DNA from: G11 sp947167445
GTDB lineage: Bacteria > Bacillota > Clostridia > Lachnospirales > Lachnospiraceae
Assembly: GCA_947167445.1 (NCBI GenBank)
Contig: CAMVID010000008.1
Span: 1-64,000 of the forward strand
Direction: 5' to 3'
DNA: 64,000 bases
How positions within the stretch are numbered: position 1 is the first letter of the stretch; each line of letters begins with the position of its first letter. The notes under the pieces are model-generated. The model searched no databases, was not told the DNA's origin, and worked only from the letters and a program-made list of their open reading frames with translations. Shown one piece after another: positions 9,221 to 17,612 of the stretch. A program made the position numbers and the translations under genes.

Positions 9221-10243
9221 TTAATCCTCATAAAAGTAGTCGGTGCCATATCTTGATGAGAGTAAATCATACATGACGATTGCGCTCATGGCTTCAACAA
9301 CCACCTTTGCTCTATGTATAATGGCGGGATCGTGACGACCTTCTATCTGAAGTTCTCTGTTCTCTCCGCTCTTTAAATCTATGCTTTCCTGCTTCACGTA
9401 AACGGACGGTGTGGGCTTTATTGCAAGCGAGAACTCAATGGGCATTCCATTTGTTATGCCACCGTTAATCCCACCGTTGTTGTTAGTAGTCGTAACAATC
9501 TTACCGTCTTCATTTCTGAAGGAATCGTTATACTCGCTTCCCTTTAACGCCACTCCGTCAAAGCCTATACCAAACTGCACTCCCTTAACTGCGGGGATAC
9601 TGTACATTGCATGGGCAAGGACGCTTTCAACCGAGTCAAACCAGGGTTCCCCAACCCCTGCAGGCACTCCTTTTATCTGGGCTTCAAGGACGCCGCCAAC
9701 ACTGTTGCCTTCCGCTGCGGCTGCCTTAATTGCCGCTTCCATCTCTTCCCATGAGCCTGCTATTCCGGCAACGGATTTGATCTCGCAGGAGATTTCGATG
9801 CCTTTTTTCTTAAGAGCAGGCAAAACAACTGCTCCCGCAGCGACCAGGGCTGCGGTTATTCTTCCGCTGAAGTGCCCGCCGCCTCTGAAATCCTCAAAAC
9901 CATGGTATTTAACGCTTGCGGTGTAATCCGCGTGTCCCGGCCTTGCAATTCGCTCAGCCTTCTCATAATCGGAACTTCTCTTTGCCACATTTGGAATCAG
10001 TATGGTCAAAGGAGAACCTGTGGTTTTACCATTAAAGTATCCACTGACAATCTGAAATTCATCAGGCTCAACCCGGGAGGTTGAAATCACCCCTGCAGGT
10101 CTCCTTTTTGAAAGAAGCTCTCTTATGTAATTCTCATCCACCGTAAGCCCAGGTGCAAGTCCATCGAGAACTGCGCCGATGTATGGACCGTGGCTTTCTC
10201 CGAAGAGCGTTATCTGTAAGCTGTTTCCAAAGGTGTTTTTCAT
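9221..10243 (-). CDS. aroC: Chorismate synthase
   Basis: AroC makes chorismate from 5-enolpyruvylshikimate-3-phosphate using reduced FMN. The signatures are present: FGESHGPYIGAVLDG near the N-terminus, GRPGHADY-type region (ARPGHADYT), FRGGGHFSGRITA, and the C-terminal RHDPAIIHRAKVVVEA. Length of 340 residues is slightly short of the common 350-370 but no motif is missing. The ribosome binding site is AAAGGA. It lies between aroB and tyrA with gaps of 11 and 2 bases. Confidence 0.95.
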   Translation of the reverse strand: MKNTFGNSLQITLFGESHGPYIGAVLDGLAPGLTVDENYIRELLSKRRPAGVISTSRVEPDEFQIVSGYFNGKTTGSPLTILIPNVAKRSSDYEKAERIARPGHADYTASVKYHGFEDFRGGGHFSGRITAALVAAGAVVLPALKKKGIEISCEIKSVAGIAGSWEEMEAAIKAAAAEGNSVGGVLEAQIKGVPAGVGEPWFDSVESVLAHAMYSIPAVKGVQFGIGFDGVALKGSEYNDSFRNEDGKIVTTTNNNGGINGGITNGMPIEFSLAIKPTPSVYVKQESIDLKSGENRELQIEGRHDPAIIHRAKVVVEAMSAIVMYDLLSSRYGTDYFYED

Positions 10244-10254
10244 GGAAATCCTTT

Positions 10255-11265
10255 CTATGCTTCTGCCGCCTTAATTCTCTTAGTAAGTTCAGCGGCGTCC
10301 ATCTCTCTGATTTCAAATGTTCCAAGCCTCTTGACATAGACACATTTAATTGTATCACCGTTTGCCTTCTTGTCATGAAGAACCGCCTTCATGGCTTCCT
10401 CTTCATTAAACTTTGCTTTTACAGGAAGATTAAGCTTTTTAAGCAGTGCCTCAAGCCTCTCGGCGACTTCCCCGTCACACATGCAAAGCATTCCCAGACC
10501 CACGCACTCGCCGTGAAGGAGCTCACCCATGAGGGATGACTCAATGCCGTGGCCTAAAGTGTGGCCGAAGTTAAGGACTCTTCTCAATCCGCTTTCCTTC
10601 TCATCCTCCTCCACCACGCGCTTCTTTATCTTAATGGCCTTGTATATTATGTTGGTAAAATCTTCTGTATCGCAGTTATCCTCAAGGTCCGAGAAGAATG
10701 TCTCGTCAAAGGTTGCCGCCATCTTCACCACTTCCGCCATGCCGTTTGAAATCTGACGTTTCGAAAGGGTCTTAAGGGTATCTGTATCGATTATGACCTT
10801 CGTAGGCGGATAAAACGCTCCAATGATGTTCTTAACTCCCTCGAAATCAATGGCTGTCTTCCCTCCTATGGATGAATCCACCTGGGAAAGGAGGGTCGTG
10901 GGAATATTATAGAAATCAATTCCTCTCATATATATGGAAGCGGCAAAACCGGACAAATCTCCGATAACGCCTCCTCCTACTGCCACCACGCAATCTCCTC
11001 TTGTAAAGCCGGCATCAAGCATGGCCTTCTCAAGTTTCATGAGATTATCCAGGTTTTTGCTCTCTTCTCCCTGTTTAAGCACCAGGGTTACCGGCTCCTT
11101 TGAAGCCTTGGCCACAGCTTCGGAATACTCCTTGGGAACTCCGTCATCAGTGACGATAAGAACCTTTCTGTTTAGCTTAAGAAGCTCACCGACGTTCTTA
11201 AGCAACCCGCTTCCTAAATCAATATCATAATTTCCTGTTTGAGTAATTACATTGATTATGTTCAT
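10255..11265 (-). CDS. aroB: 3-dehydroquinate synthase
   Basis: AroB converts DAHP to 3-dehydroquinate using NAD and a divalent metal. The NAD-binding glycine motif VAVGGGVIGDLSGFAAS, the PTTLLSQVDSSIGGKTAID active-site block and the metal-binding LNFGHTLGHGIE are all present. Length of 336 residues is normal. The ribosome binding site is GAGGTAG. It is the second gene of the aromatic operon, seven bases after pheA. aroA, aroD, aroE and aroK are not in this window. Confidence 0.95.
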   Translation of the reverse strand: MNIINVITQTGNYDIDLGSGLLKNVGELLKLNRKVLIVTDDGVPKEYSEAVAKASKEPVTLVLKQGEESKNLDNLMKLEKAMLDAGFTRGDCVVAVGGGVIGDLSGFAASIYMRGIDFYNIPTTLLSQVDSSIGGKTAIDFEGVKNIIGAFYPPTKVIIDTDTLKTLSKRQISNGMAEVVKMAATFDETFFSDLEDNCDTEDFTNIIYKAIKIKKRVVEEDEKESGLRRVLNFGHTLGHGIESSLMGELLHGECVGLGMLCMCDGEVAERLEALLKKLNLPVKAKFNEEEAMKAVLHDKKANGDTIKCVYVKRLGTFEIREMDAAELTKRIKAAEA

Positions 11266-11272
11266 TTCTACC

Positions 11273-12100
11273 TCAAATCTTAATACCGGGTTCGTATCTG
11301 CCTACTATTTTAACAAACTGGCACTGTTTTTTTAAGTCCTCAAGCATTTCTTTGCCCTTGGCTGACTCAAGATCTCCTTCCACCTCTACGTAGAAGTAAT
11401 AAGTCCAGTTGGTTTTCTTCTCAGGTCTGCTTCTTATGACTCTCATGTTGAAGCCGTGATCACCGATTTTGGAAATGGCTTTCGCAAGTCCTCCGGCTTC
11501 ATTCTTAACTGTGAACATCATTGCCGATGTGCAGTCGGGGTCCTCTTTCTTCTTGGGGTTCTTTGAAAGCACGGCAAATCTTGTCACATTGTTTGCGCTC
11601 TGATTGACATCCGTAGCAAGAACTTTAAGCCCATATAAGTCAGCAGTTTCTTTGCTCGCTATGGCACCCACCTCAGGGTCGCCTCCGAAGGAAACCTGTC
11701 TTGCTGCCCTGGCTGTATTCTCATAAGGAACGGTTCTGAAGCCATGTTCCTCAATGAACTCATGGCACTGCTCAAGAGCCTGAGGATGACTGAGAACTGT
11801 TCTGATGTTCTCAAGTTTGGTGTTCTTGGTTCCAAGAAGGCAATGTGAAATGGATAACTCATATACATTATCGAATTCCAGGGAACCTCCATAAATAAGG
11901 TCCATTACCTGACCAACTTCACCGGCAAAGCTGTTCTCAATGGGCAAAACCGCCACATCGCATTCGCCGTTCTCCACCTTTGCATATGCCTCGTCGAAGG
12001 ATTTGCAGCTTATAAACTGTTCATTGGGATAAATCTTTCCCGACGCAATGCTTGCGAAGGAACCTTCAATTCCGCTGTAAGCCACTTTCAATTCACTCAT
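11273..12100 (-). CDS. pheA: Prephenate dehydratase with ACT domain
   Basis: This enzyme turns prephenate into phenylpyruvate, the phenylalanine branch. The catalytic periplasmic-binding-like fold starts at residue 4, and the VTRF motif (NNVTRFAVLS) near 185 holds the catalytic Thr-Arg-Phe. The C-terminal ACT domain from about 203 would bind Phe. Its two ligand motifs are changed: GALV reads GGLA and ESRP reads RSRP, a form I recall from other Clostridia. There is no chorismate mutase domain. It is the first gene of the operon, with AAAGGAG before the ATG, and it follows the attenuator described separately. Confidence 0.93.
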   Translation of the reverse strand: MSELKVAYSGIEGSFASIASGKIYPNEQFISCKSFDEAYAKVENGECDVAVLPIENSFAGEVGQVMDLIYGGSLEFDNVYELSISHCLLGTKNTKLENIRTVLSHPQALEQCHEFIEEHGFRTVPYENTARAARQVSFGGDPEVGAIASKETADLYGLKVLATDVNQSANNVTRFAVLSKNPKKKEDPDCTSAMMFTVKNEAGGLAKAISKIGDHGFNMRVIRSRPEKKTNWTYYFYVEVEGDLESAKGKEMLEDLKKQCQFVKIVGRYEPGIKI

Positions 12101-12150
12101 AATTAATCTCCTTTTCTTTTGAGCTATCCTTAAAAGTGCTTACACCTGAC

Positions 12151-12186
12151 ATAACAAAAGGCGCCAACCTTTCAGGATAGCGCCTT
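12151..12186 (-). terminator. Attenuator terminator before pheA
   Basis: On the minus strand AAGGCGCTATCC pairs with GGTTGGCGCCTT around a TGAAA loop, giving 11 pairs (two G-T-type or A-T ends and one mismatch) followed by TTTTGTTAT. It lies 50 bases before pheA, inside the transcribed leader, so it can only work as a conditional terminator. Its left arm is also the partner of the antiterminator segment at 12209-12221. Confidence 0.8.
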
Positions 12187-12208
12187 AATTTATCTTGGTT
12201 ATATTTCT

Positions 12209-12314
12209 CAGCGTCTATTCCTTAACCCTTATTGAACGATTACGATAATAATAAAAGTAAAAGCCAAAAAAGCCTGCAAAAAAGCAAGCCTGGGTAAAGT
12301 AAAAGAATACGCTG
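12209..12314 (-). promoter_or_regulatory. Antiterminator / 1:2 hairpin of the pheA attenuator
   Basis: Three segments compete. Segment 1 (12305-12314, CAGCGTATTC) overlaps leader codons 11-14. Segment 2 (12209-12221, GGAATAGACGCTG) contains the leader stop codon. Segment 3 is the left arm of the terminator (GGCGCTATCC). Segment 2 pairs with segment 1 (10 pairs, one two-base bulge) or with segment 3 (about 10 pairs, two single bulges). A ribosome stalled on the Phe/Tyr codons covers segment 1 and frees segment 2 for segment 3. A ribosome reaching the stop covers segment 2 and lets the terminator form. Confidence 0.75.
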
Positions 12315-12346
12315 TTAAGTTGTGAAAGGATTGCACTTATACTCAT
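12215..12346 (-). CDS. Phe/Tyr-rich leader peptide of the aromatic operon
   Basis: A 43-codon ORF with ribosome binding site GGAGACAG starts 26 bases after the predicted transcript start. It reads MSISAILSQLNSV, then a run in which 14 of 21 residues (14-34) are Phe or Tyr, then a charged tail RNRSIRVKE. There are 9 Phe and 5 Tyr codons, which is what a sensor of charged tRNA-Phe and tRNA-Tyr needs, and the operon makes exactly these amino acids. The stop codon lies inside antiterminator segment 2. An alternative reading, a small membrane protein, is less likely because of the terminator and the competing hairpins. To my knowledge Firmicutes more often use T-boxes for this task. Confidence 0.82.
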   Translation of the reverse strand: MSISAILSQLNSVFFYFTQACFFAGFFGFYFYYYRNRSIRVKE

Positions 12347-12378
12347 ATCTGTCTCCACATCACAAATCTACTTTAATG

Positions 12379-12408
12379 ATTTTACACTTTAAACCGATAA
12401 ACTGTCAA
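12379..12408 (-). promoter_or_regulatory. Sigma-A promoter of the pheA-aroBC-tyrA-aroF operon
   Basis: TTGACA (12403-12408) and TAAAAT (12379-12384) are 18 bases apart on the minus strand. The predicted start near 12372 leaves room for the leader peptide ATG at 12346. The -35 box lies just after the stop of the HTH-AbrB gene. Confidence 0.8.
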
Positions 12409-12418
12409 GAGCTTATTT

Positions 12419-12841
12419 TTATTTTTTTAACTTACTTACCATATTTGCAAGAGATAAGAAGTTTTCGGTTTTTACCAGAGCTATACCCTGGCCTTCATCT
12501 CCAAGTACCACAATCTGGTCCCCGGGATTTATTTCAAAAATCTTTCGCGCCTTGGCAGGAATAACAATCTGGCCCTTCTCGCCCACAGTAACCAGGCCAA
12601 ACAGATGCTTTCCCTTGGGAGGAACTGCCACCCCCAGATTGTCCTCCGGTTCATAATTGGCCAGATCATCCAGTGAAACGCCGAAAATATCTGCAAGCTG
12701 TTTACATTTGTCAAGGTCCGGAACGGATTCTCCGGACTCCCACTTGGCTACTGACTGTCTGGTTACGCCCAGTTTGTCAGCGATATCTTCCTGGGTCAAC
12801 CCCATTAATTTTCTTGTTTGGACCAGATTGTCTTTGAACAT
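12419..12841 (-). CDS. HTH (XRE) - AbrB two-domain transcriptional regulator
   Basis: Residues 5-60 form an XRE-type helix-turn-helix (RKLMGLTQEDIADKLGVTRQ then VAKWESGESVPDLDKC). Residues 78-125 form a SpoVT/AbrB swapped-hairpin DNA-binding domain (GLVTVGEKGQIVIPAKARK, then INPGDQIVVLGD). Both halves bind DNA in their own families, so the fusion is likely a dimeric regulator. The start follows the acyltransferase stop without a gap, with AAGGAG just upstream, so the two genes are one unit. Its target is unknown. Autoregulation or control of the acyltransferase is the simplest guess. Confidence 0.85.
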   Translation of the reverse strand: MFKDNLVQTRKLMGLTQEDIADKLGVTRQSVAKWESGESVPDLDKCKQLADIFGVSLDDLANYEPEDNLGVAVPPKGKHLFGLVTVGEKGQIVIPAKARKIFEINPGDQIVVLGDEGQGIALVKTENFLSLANMVSKLKK

Positions 12842-13927
12842 TTATTTCTCCTTTTTCTTCTTGATTCCAAGAACTGCCCATCTGAAGAAGGGAATTCTTG
12901 AGATAATTGCATAGAGGCCATATCCGAAAGCAAAGCCCGCAATAAGGCTAAGTACATAACATAAAGGTGCAGGCAAAAACTTAGGTTTTGCAACTAAAAG
13001 CGCTACGGTTGAGATTCCCAGATAGTGGAACACATAAAGTCCGAAGCTGTGTTTCGTCATCCACTCTGTAAACAGAGTTGCTTTGTCTCCGAAACGAGCC
13101 ATTCCCGATAGCATTGCAAGGGAGCCGATATAAGCGCTCAGGCTATACATGATTCCTCTGTTAACCGGCTTTTCCGCATAGTTTTGGCCAAAGTACAAAA
13201 TAGTAAATGCAACGCACAGGCCCACTGCTATTACTATCAAAGGCACCGCTGTTTTCTTAAGTTTTTCCATAACCTCTTCATTGGAAAAAACGTAATATCC
13301 CAGCATAAAGAACACAAAGTAGAATGCGATCCTGTATACAGAAACCACAGGCGTATTAAGAATCTGCGCTCCGCCCCACACAAGGAAAAAGAAAGGAATT
13401 AAAAGCCATAGCGGAGTTTTTGCTCCCGCCTTAAGGAGTCTTCCTTTTTCTATTTTCCTTATCAAAAGAAGCACCACACAGTATATCCATAAAAGATGTA
13501 CGAACCAAAGCACACCGCTTCCCGAGGCAACCATTATAAGGAATATAACAGGTGCCGGAACTCCTGCAGCTGCCAGCCCTTCAATTCCTCCACCAAGAGA
13601 CATGCTCACATATCCTTGTATGAACTGGAAGAAAAAAAGACCTATTGTTGAAGGAACCAAAAGTTTTAGGGTTCTTGATTTCATGAACTCTTTATCTGTG
13701 TGAGAGTCCAGATATAGTCTTGATCCTATTCCTGAAATCAGGAAAAGAACAGGCATGAACCAGGGATATACCAGGTACATGAAAGCATCATAGTACTGAA
13801 CCTCAAGGTTCGTAATCTTCTGCAATCCTCCGGCTATTCCCTCGGCATTGTACATAAAAAAAACGTGATAAATAACAACAATGACAACCGTAATCCAACG
13901 AATGTTGTCCAAATAGTGTTTTCTCAT
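12842..13927 (-). CDS. Membrane acyltransferase (acyltransferase family 3)
   Basis: The 361-residue protein has about ten hydrophobic segments and the acyltransferase-3 pattern. It begins RKHYLDNIRWITVVIVVIYH, with the conserved early His, continues PWFMPVLFLISG near residue 57, and has conserved Arg and Tyr in later helices. Members transfer acyl groups, often acetyl, to cell-surface or secreted sugars. The C-terminus is a lysine-rich cytoplasmic tail. It has its own promoter and is followed directly by the HTH-AbrB gene. The acceptor cannot be predicted from this neighbourhood. Confidence 0.82.
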   Translation of the reverse strand: MRKHYLDNIRWITVVIVVIYHVFFMYNAEGIAGGLQKITNLEVQYYDAFMYLVYPWFMPVLFLISGIGSRLYLDSHTDKEFMKSRTLKLLVPSTIGLFFFQFIQGYVSMSLGGGIEGLAAAGVPAPVIFLIMVASGSGVLWFVHLLWIYCVVLLLIRKIEKGRLLKAGAKTPLWLLIPFFFLVWGGAQILNTPVVSVYRIAFYFVFFMLGYYVFSNEEVMEKLKKTAVPLIVIAVGLCVAFTILYFGQNYAEKPVNRGIMYSLSAYIGSLAMLSGMARFGDKATLFTEWMTKHSFGLYVFHYLGISTVALLVAKPKFLPAPLCYVLSLIAGFAFGYGLYAIISRIPFFRWAVLGIKKKKEK

Positions 13928-13949
13928 ACTTATCCCACCTTTGCAATTT

Positions 13950-13978
13950 ATTTTAACATCATATTATTCCTGTGGCAA
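13950..13978 (-). promoter_or_regulatory. Sigma-A promoter of the acyltransferase-regulator unit
   Basis: TTGCCA (13973-13978) and TAAAAT (13950-13955) are 17 bases apart on the minus strand. AGGTGGG, the ribosome binding site, follows shortly before the ATG at 13927. Confidence 0.75.
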
Positions 13979-14040
13979 AGGTTAGTCCACCAATCAAAGT
14001 TAACATTTTGGAGCAATTTATGTTTAAATTCGTTGCTTTT

Positions 14041-14080
14041 TTGTAAAAAAGAGGGAGAGGCCAAAGCCTCTCCCTCTTTA
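14041..14080 (-). terminator. Intrinsic terminator of the chemoreceptor gene
   Basis: A perfect 14-base stem (AAAGAGGGAGAGGC with its complement) around a four-base loop is followed by TTTTTT on the minus strand, just after the chemoreceptor stop. Confidence 0.92.
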
Positions 14081-14092
14081 AAATACAGTGGT

Positions 14093-15850
14093 TTAGTCGT
14101 GGAAATAATTGATTGTATCTGCCAAATCCTTCGCCAGGGTCTGAAGCCCTTCCGCCGCTTTTGCGATAAGTGAGAAGGTTGCGTTTAGTTCTTCCATGGA
14201 GGCATTTGTCTCTTCTGTGGAAGCCGCATTTTCTTCCGAAATGGCTGAAAGGTCTGAAATGATTTCTGTAAGTCCATTCTTGGATGACTCCAATGACTGA
14301 ACCCTTCCGGAAATGTCATCCGAGGATGTCTTAACGCTTTCGGCATTTACAAACATGTCCTCCATGTCAGATCTGGTAGCATCAAGCTGAGTGGCCTGCT
14401 CGCCAAAGCTTTCATTAAGTTTATCAAGCACACTCATGGATGACTGTGCATCGGTTAAAAGTCTTTCAACAATAGACTTGATCTGCTCTGCCGATTCGTT
14501 GGACTGATCAGCAAGCTGTCTGATTTCGTCTGCAACAACTGCAAATCCTCGGCCGGCCTCTCCCGCTCTTGCCGCCTCAATTGAAGCATTCAGTGAAAGC
14601 AGGTTTGTCTGAGATGCAATATCCGTAATCGCCTGGGTAAACTGTGAAATCTCCATGGCTGAATTATTTGTGGACTTAATCGTATCACCAATCTCTTTAA
14701 CCGACTGGGTTACACTCTCACTCTGCTTAATAAGCTTATTGAGGGCATCCATGGCTTTATCACATGCAGTCTTCATCTCACCTGCGCAGGTGTCCATATT
14801 GTTTACACTGTCGGCAATATTCTCAATATCATTTCCGATTTCGCCGGTGTCTGCGGCCGCCTTCTCAATACTGTCTGCCTGAGAGGAAGCGCCCTTTGTT
14901 ATATCATTGATGGCATCGGTTATCTGAGCAGAAGCATCTGTTGCCTGAGATGCGCTGTTTGCAAGTTCTGAACTTTCATAGTCCACCTGGGATGCAGCAT
15001 CCTTGGACTTGCCGATAATCTCTTTTAGCCTGTCTGCCAGTTCCTTTGCACTTCTTTGGATATCTCCGATTTCATCCTTGCCAATCTTGCTGTCATCAGG
15101 AAACTCCACTCCGAGGTTACCTGCGGCAATCTCACCAAGCTGCTTTGAAACATCAGAAACGAGTTTGGTTACGCCTCTGATAACAATAATAGTAATTGCC
15201 AAAAGAACTACGATAACCACTCCAAAAGCAACCATCAAAAGTGAAATAATTCCGGCAATTTGCTTCTCAACACTTGCCTTCTTTTCGGCTGCCCAGGCAT
15301 CGGTTATTTCCTGCATTACATCCAAATCATTTCTGGCTGTTCCAAATGTGGAGTTAAACGCACTCCAGTCACCATTCAGGTTCGCCACATCAAATGTTGC
15401 GTCCCACGCAGCCATATTGCTTACAAATGACTCATATGACTGTTTGAAAGTAACCCCGTCAACAGCAACTCCGTCAAAAAGCCTCGCATCTTTTTTAGCA
15501 ATCTCAGCTGCCGCTGCAGACTTGTCATACACCTGCTGTCTATTGGTAACATAATCGTCAAGATAACCCGGAAGAAGCTGATCAAGCATATCCTGTGACA
15601 AGCCTGTATATCCACTCTTAAGATCATAGTAAGCCGTAGCACCTACCAGACTTTGGTAGAAATCTCTGTCCGCAGCAAGCAGATTATTATTGATTCCATA
15701 AAGGGTATCATAATAAACACTTTCCAACTCTGACTGAGTCTTATTTACACTTGCCGATGCCGCTATCAGGGAAACCACTATTGCCAGCATAAGAGGAATT
15801 GCGATAACAAGCAGTTTGGTCCTGACTTTTAGATTCTTGATCAGTTTCAT
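14093..15850 (-). CDS. Methyl-accepting chemotaxis protein
   Basis: The protein has a first membrane helix at about residues 12-34, an extracytoplasmic four-helix-bundle type sensor domain of about 160 residues, a second helix near 197-222, a HAMP domain and a long cytoplasmic signalling coiled coil. The signalling tip ITDIASQTNLLSLNASIEAA then GRGFAVVADEIRQLA is intact, as needed for CheA/CheW contact. I set the start at 15850 because GCGGGG is correctly spaced from that ATG. The ATG six bases earlier is too close. The ligand is unknown. It is a single-gene unit with its own promoter and terminator, and it implies that the organism is motile. Confidence 0.93.
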   Translation of the reverse strand: MKLIKNLKVRTKLLVIAIPLMLAIVVSLIAASASVNKTQSELESVYYDTLYGINNNLLAADRDFYQSLVGATAYYDLKSGYTGLSQDMLDQLLPGYLDDYVTNRQQVYDKSAAAAEIAKKDARLFDGVAVDGVTFKQSYESFVSNMAAWDATFDVANLNGDWSAFNSTFGTARNDLDVMQEITDAWAAEKKASVEKQIAGIISLLMVAFGVVIVVLLAITIIVIRGVTKLVSDVSKQLGEIAAGNLGVEFPDDSKIGKDEIGDIQRSAKELADRLKEIIGKSKDAASQVDYESSELANSASQATDASAQITDAINDITKGASSQADSIEKAAADTGEIGNDIENIADSVNNMDTCAGEMKTACDKAMDALNKLIKQSESVTQSVKEIGDTIKSTNNSAMEISQFTQAITDIASQTNLLSLNASIEAARAGEAGRGFAVVADEIRQLADQSNESAEQIKSIVERLLTDAQSSMSVLDKLNESFGEQATQLDATRSDMEDMFVNAESVKTSSDDISGRVQSLESSKNGLTEIISDLSAISEENAASTEETNASMEELNATFSLIAKAAEGLQTLAKDLADTINYFHD

Positions 15851-15900
15851 AAGCATTTACCCCGCATTTCTATGGTGTGCAAAATTGTGTTTGTCTCTTT

Positions 15901-15929
15901 ATTTTATCTGAAAACTTCCGATTTTGCAA
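15901..15929 (-). promoter_or_regulatory. Promoter of the chemoreceptor gene
   Basis: TTGCAA (15924-15929) and TAAAAT (15901-15906) lie 17 bases apart on the minus strand. I looked for a sigma-28 motif, usual for chemotaxis genes, and did not find one. Confidence 0.65.
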
Positions 15930-15960
15930 CATATTATTTGATGATATTTTATTTTATCAG

Positions 15961-15994
15961 AAAAATAAAAGGCCGATGGATTTCTCCATCGGTC
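15961..15994 (-). terminator. Intrinsic terminator of uraA
   Basis: GACCGATGGA and TCCATCGGCC pair around GAAA and are followed by TTTTATTTTT on the minus strand. Confidence 0.9.
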
Positions 15995-16018
15995 TTAATA
16001 TCAAAGTAGGTCTGTCTA

Positions 16019-17407
16019 TTATGCAGTCTTCTTGTTCACATCATCAGATGCCTTATCATCTTTCTTGATAGAAAGAATCTTGTTAACAATGATACCAAGG
16101 ATAAGTGCTGTTGCTACGGAAGTGATTGTTACGTTTCCGAAGTGAAGAGCAAGTCCGCCGATACCTGAGATAAGGATTGAAGATACAACGAAGAGGTTCT
16201 TGTTGTCTCCAAGGTTAACGCCCTGAAGCATCTTAAGTCCGCTTACTGCGATGAATCCGTAAAGGGTCATGCAGACACCGCCCATAACACATGAAGGAAT
16301 GGAGCTTAAGAAAGCGATTACGGGGTTAAGGAATGAAACAACGATTGCAAGAGCAGCTGTTGTCATGATTGTAACTACTGATGCGTTTCTTGTGATAGCT
16401 ACGCAAGCGATTGACTCGCCGTATGTTGTGTTGGGACATCCACCGAAAAATGCTCCCACCATTGAACCAACACCATCACCAAGAAGTGTTCTGTTAAGAC
16501 CGGGCTCAGTGAGGAGGTCTTTCTCAATGATTGAAGAAATGTTCTTGTGGTCTGCTACGTGCTCAGCAAATACTACGAAAGCAACAGGTACATATGCTGC
16601 AAATAATGTTCCAAGGTAAGCTCCGTCAACTTTAGAGAATCCGGAGATTGCTTCAACAAATGTAAATCTGGGAAGTGCTACGAAGGTTGAAAGTGTAACA
16701 CCGTCTGCTGCAAGAGCCTTGATGGGGCTAAAGTCAACAATCATAAGAGCTGTATTTCCTGTGGCAACTCCGATTGCTGTAAAGATAGCTGCAAGTGCAT
16801 AACCTGCAAGAATACCGATGATGAAGGGAATTAACTTAGCCATCTTCTTACCAAAGGTTGAGCAGATGGTAACTACAAGGAGTGTTACGATACCGCAAAG
16901 GATTGCAAGAAGTGTACTTCCTCCTTCAACGTTTGATCTCTGAAGGTCGCCTACTGCACTGCCTGCAAGTGAAAGACCGATGATAGCAACTGTAGGTCCG
17001 ATAACTACTGCGGGCATGAGTTTGTTGATCCAAAGAACTCCTGCAAATTTAACAATAAGGGAAATAACTACATATACAAGACCGGCCATGATAGCACCGA
17101 TTATAAGTCCTGCATAACCCACTTCCATAGAAACGGCTCCGGCAAAAGCAGCTGCCATGGAGCCAAGAAATGCGAATGATGATCCTAAGAAAACAGGGCT
17201 TTTAGCTTTTGTGAAAAGAACATATACGAGTGTTCCCACACCTGCGCCAAAGAGTGCTGCGGCAATTGACATGTTTGAGCCTGCAGCTGAGTTTGTGATT
17301 ACGGGAACAGCGATTGTAGCGGCCATGATTGCCAAAAGCTGCTGGAACGCAAACACAAGAGTTTGACTGAATTTCGGTTTGTCTTCGACATTAAAAATCA
17401 TTTTCAT
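16019..17407 (-). CDS. uraA: Uracil permease (NCS2 family)
   Basis: This is a membrane transporter for uracil with proton symport in the NCS2 (nucleobase:cation symporter 2) family. It has about 14 hydrophobic segments. Family signatures include QQLLAIMAATIAVPVI in helix 1, a conserved FVVFAEHVADH (substrate-binding Glu) and GCPNTTYGESIA (second conserved Glu). The start at 17407 (MKMIFNVEDKPKF) is preceded by AGGAGG with proper spacing. The frame extends ten codons upstream but without support. It lies downstream of pyrR, whose product regulates pyrimidine genes, which fits uracil salvage rather than xanthine transport. Confidence 0.92.
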   Translation of the reverse strand: MKMIFNVEDKPKFSQTLVFAFQQLLAIMAATIAVPVITNSAAGSNMSIAAALFGAGVGTLVYVLFTKAKSPVFLGSSFAFLGSMAAAFAGAVSMEVGYAGLIIGAIMAGLVYVVISLIVKFAGVLWINKLMPAVVIGPTVAIIGLSLAGSAVGDLQRSNVEGGSTLLAILCGIVTLLVVTICSTFGKKMAKLIPFIIGILAGYALAAIFTAIGVATGNTALMIVDFSPIKALAADGVTLSTFVALPRFTFVEAISGFSKVDGAYLGTLFAAYVPVAFVVFAEHVADHKNISSIIEKDLLTEPGLNRTLLGDGVGSMVGAFFGGCPNTTYGESIACVAITRNASVVTIMTTAALAIVVSFLNPVIAFLSSIPSCVMGGVCMTLYGFIAVSGLKMLQGVNLGDNKNLFVVSSILISGIGGLALHFGNVTITSVATALILGIIVNKILSIKKDDKASDDVNKKTA

Positions 17408-17464
17408 ACACTTTCCTCCTACATATTCTGCACACACGGGTGCAAATTAATATTGTTATGCTTT

Positions 17465-17586
17465 GAACCATGTGAATACGTAATTAAATGCTTGTCGAAA
17501 GCTCGCTTTCGTAAAAGTATTTAATTTCGGATTCATACGGCGAATGCCGTCAAGTTCGGAAATCCGAAGGATTTTCGAACCATGGT
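17465..17586. repeat. Multi-hairpin element between pyrR and uraA
   Basis: A block of about 120 bases is bounded by inverted ends AACCATG and CATGGTT. It contains three nested stem-loops: ATTAAATGCTTG...CGAAAGC with its complement at 17482-17525, TACGGC/GCCGT(A) at about 17538-17553, and AAATCC/GGATTT at 17561-17575. It lies in the transcribed gap between pyrR and uraA. It could be a mobile palindromic repeat unit or a structured RNA that tunes uraA. It does not contain the PyrR loop seen upstream of pyrR. Confidence 0.5.
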
Positions 17587-17612
17587 TTATATGTTAAAGG
17601 GGCACTCCCCGA

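Noticed and set aside
9411..9926. Plus-strand ORF of 171 codons opposite aroC
   Set aside because: aroC is certain in the other strand. This frame has only low-complexity Ala/Pro/Ser content.
12215..12346. Leader ORF as a small hydrophobic membrane protein
   Set aside because: The stop codon in the antiterminator, the downstream terminator and the match between codon content and operon product favour an attenuator leader peptide.
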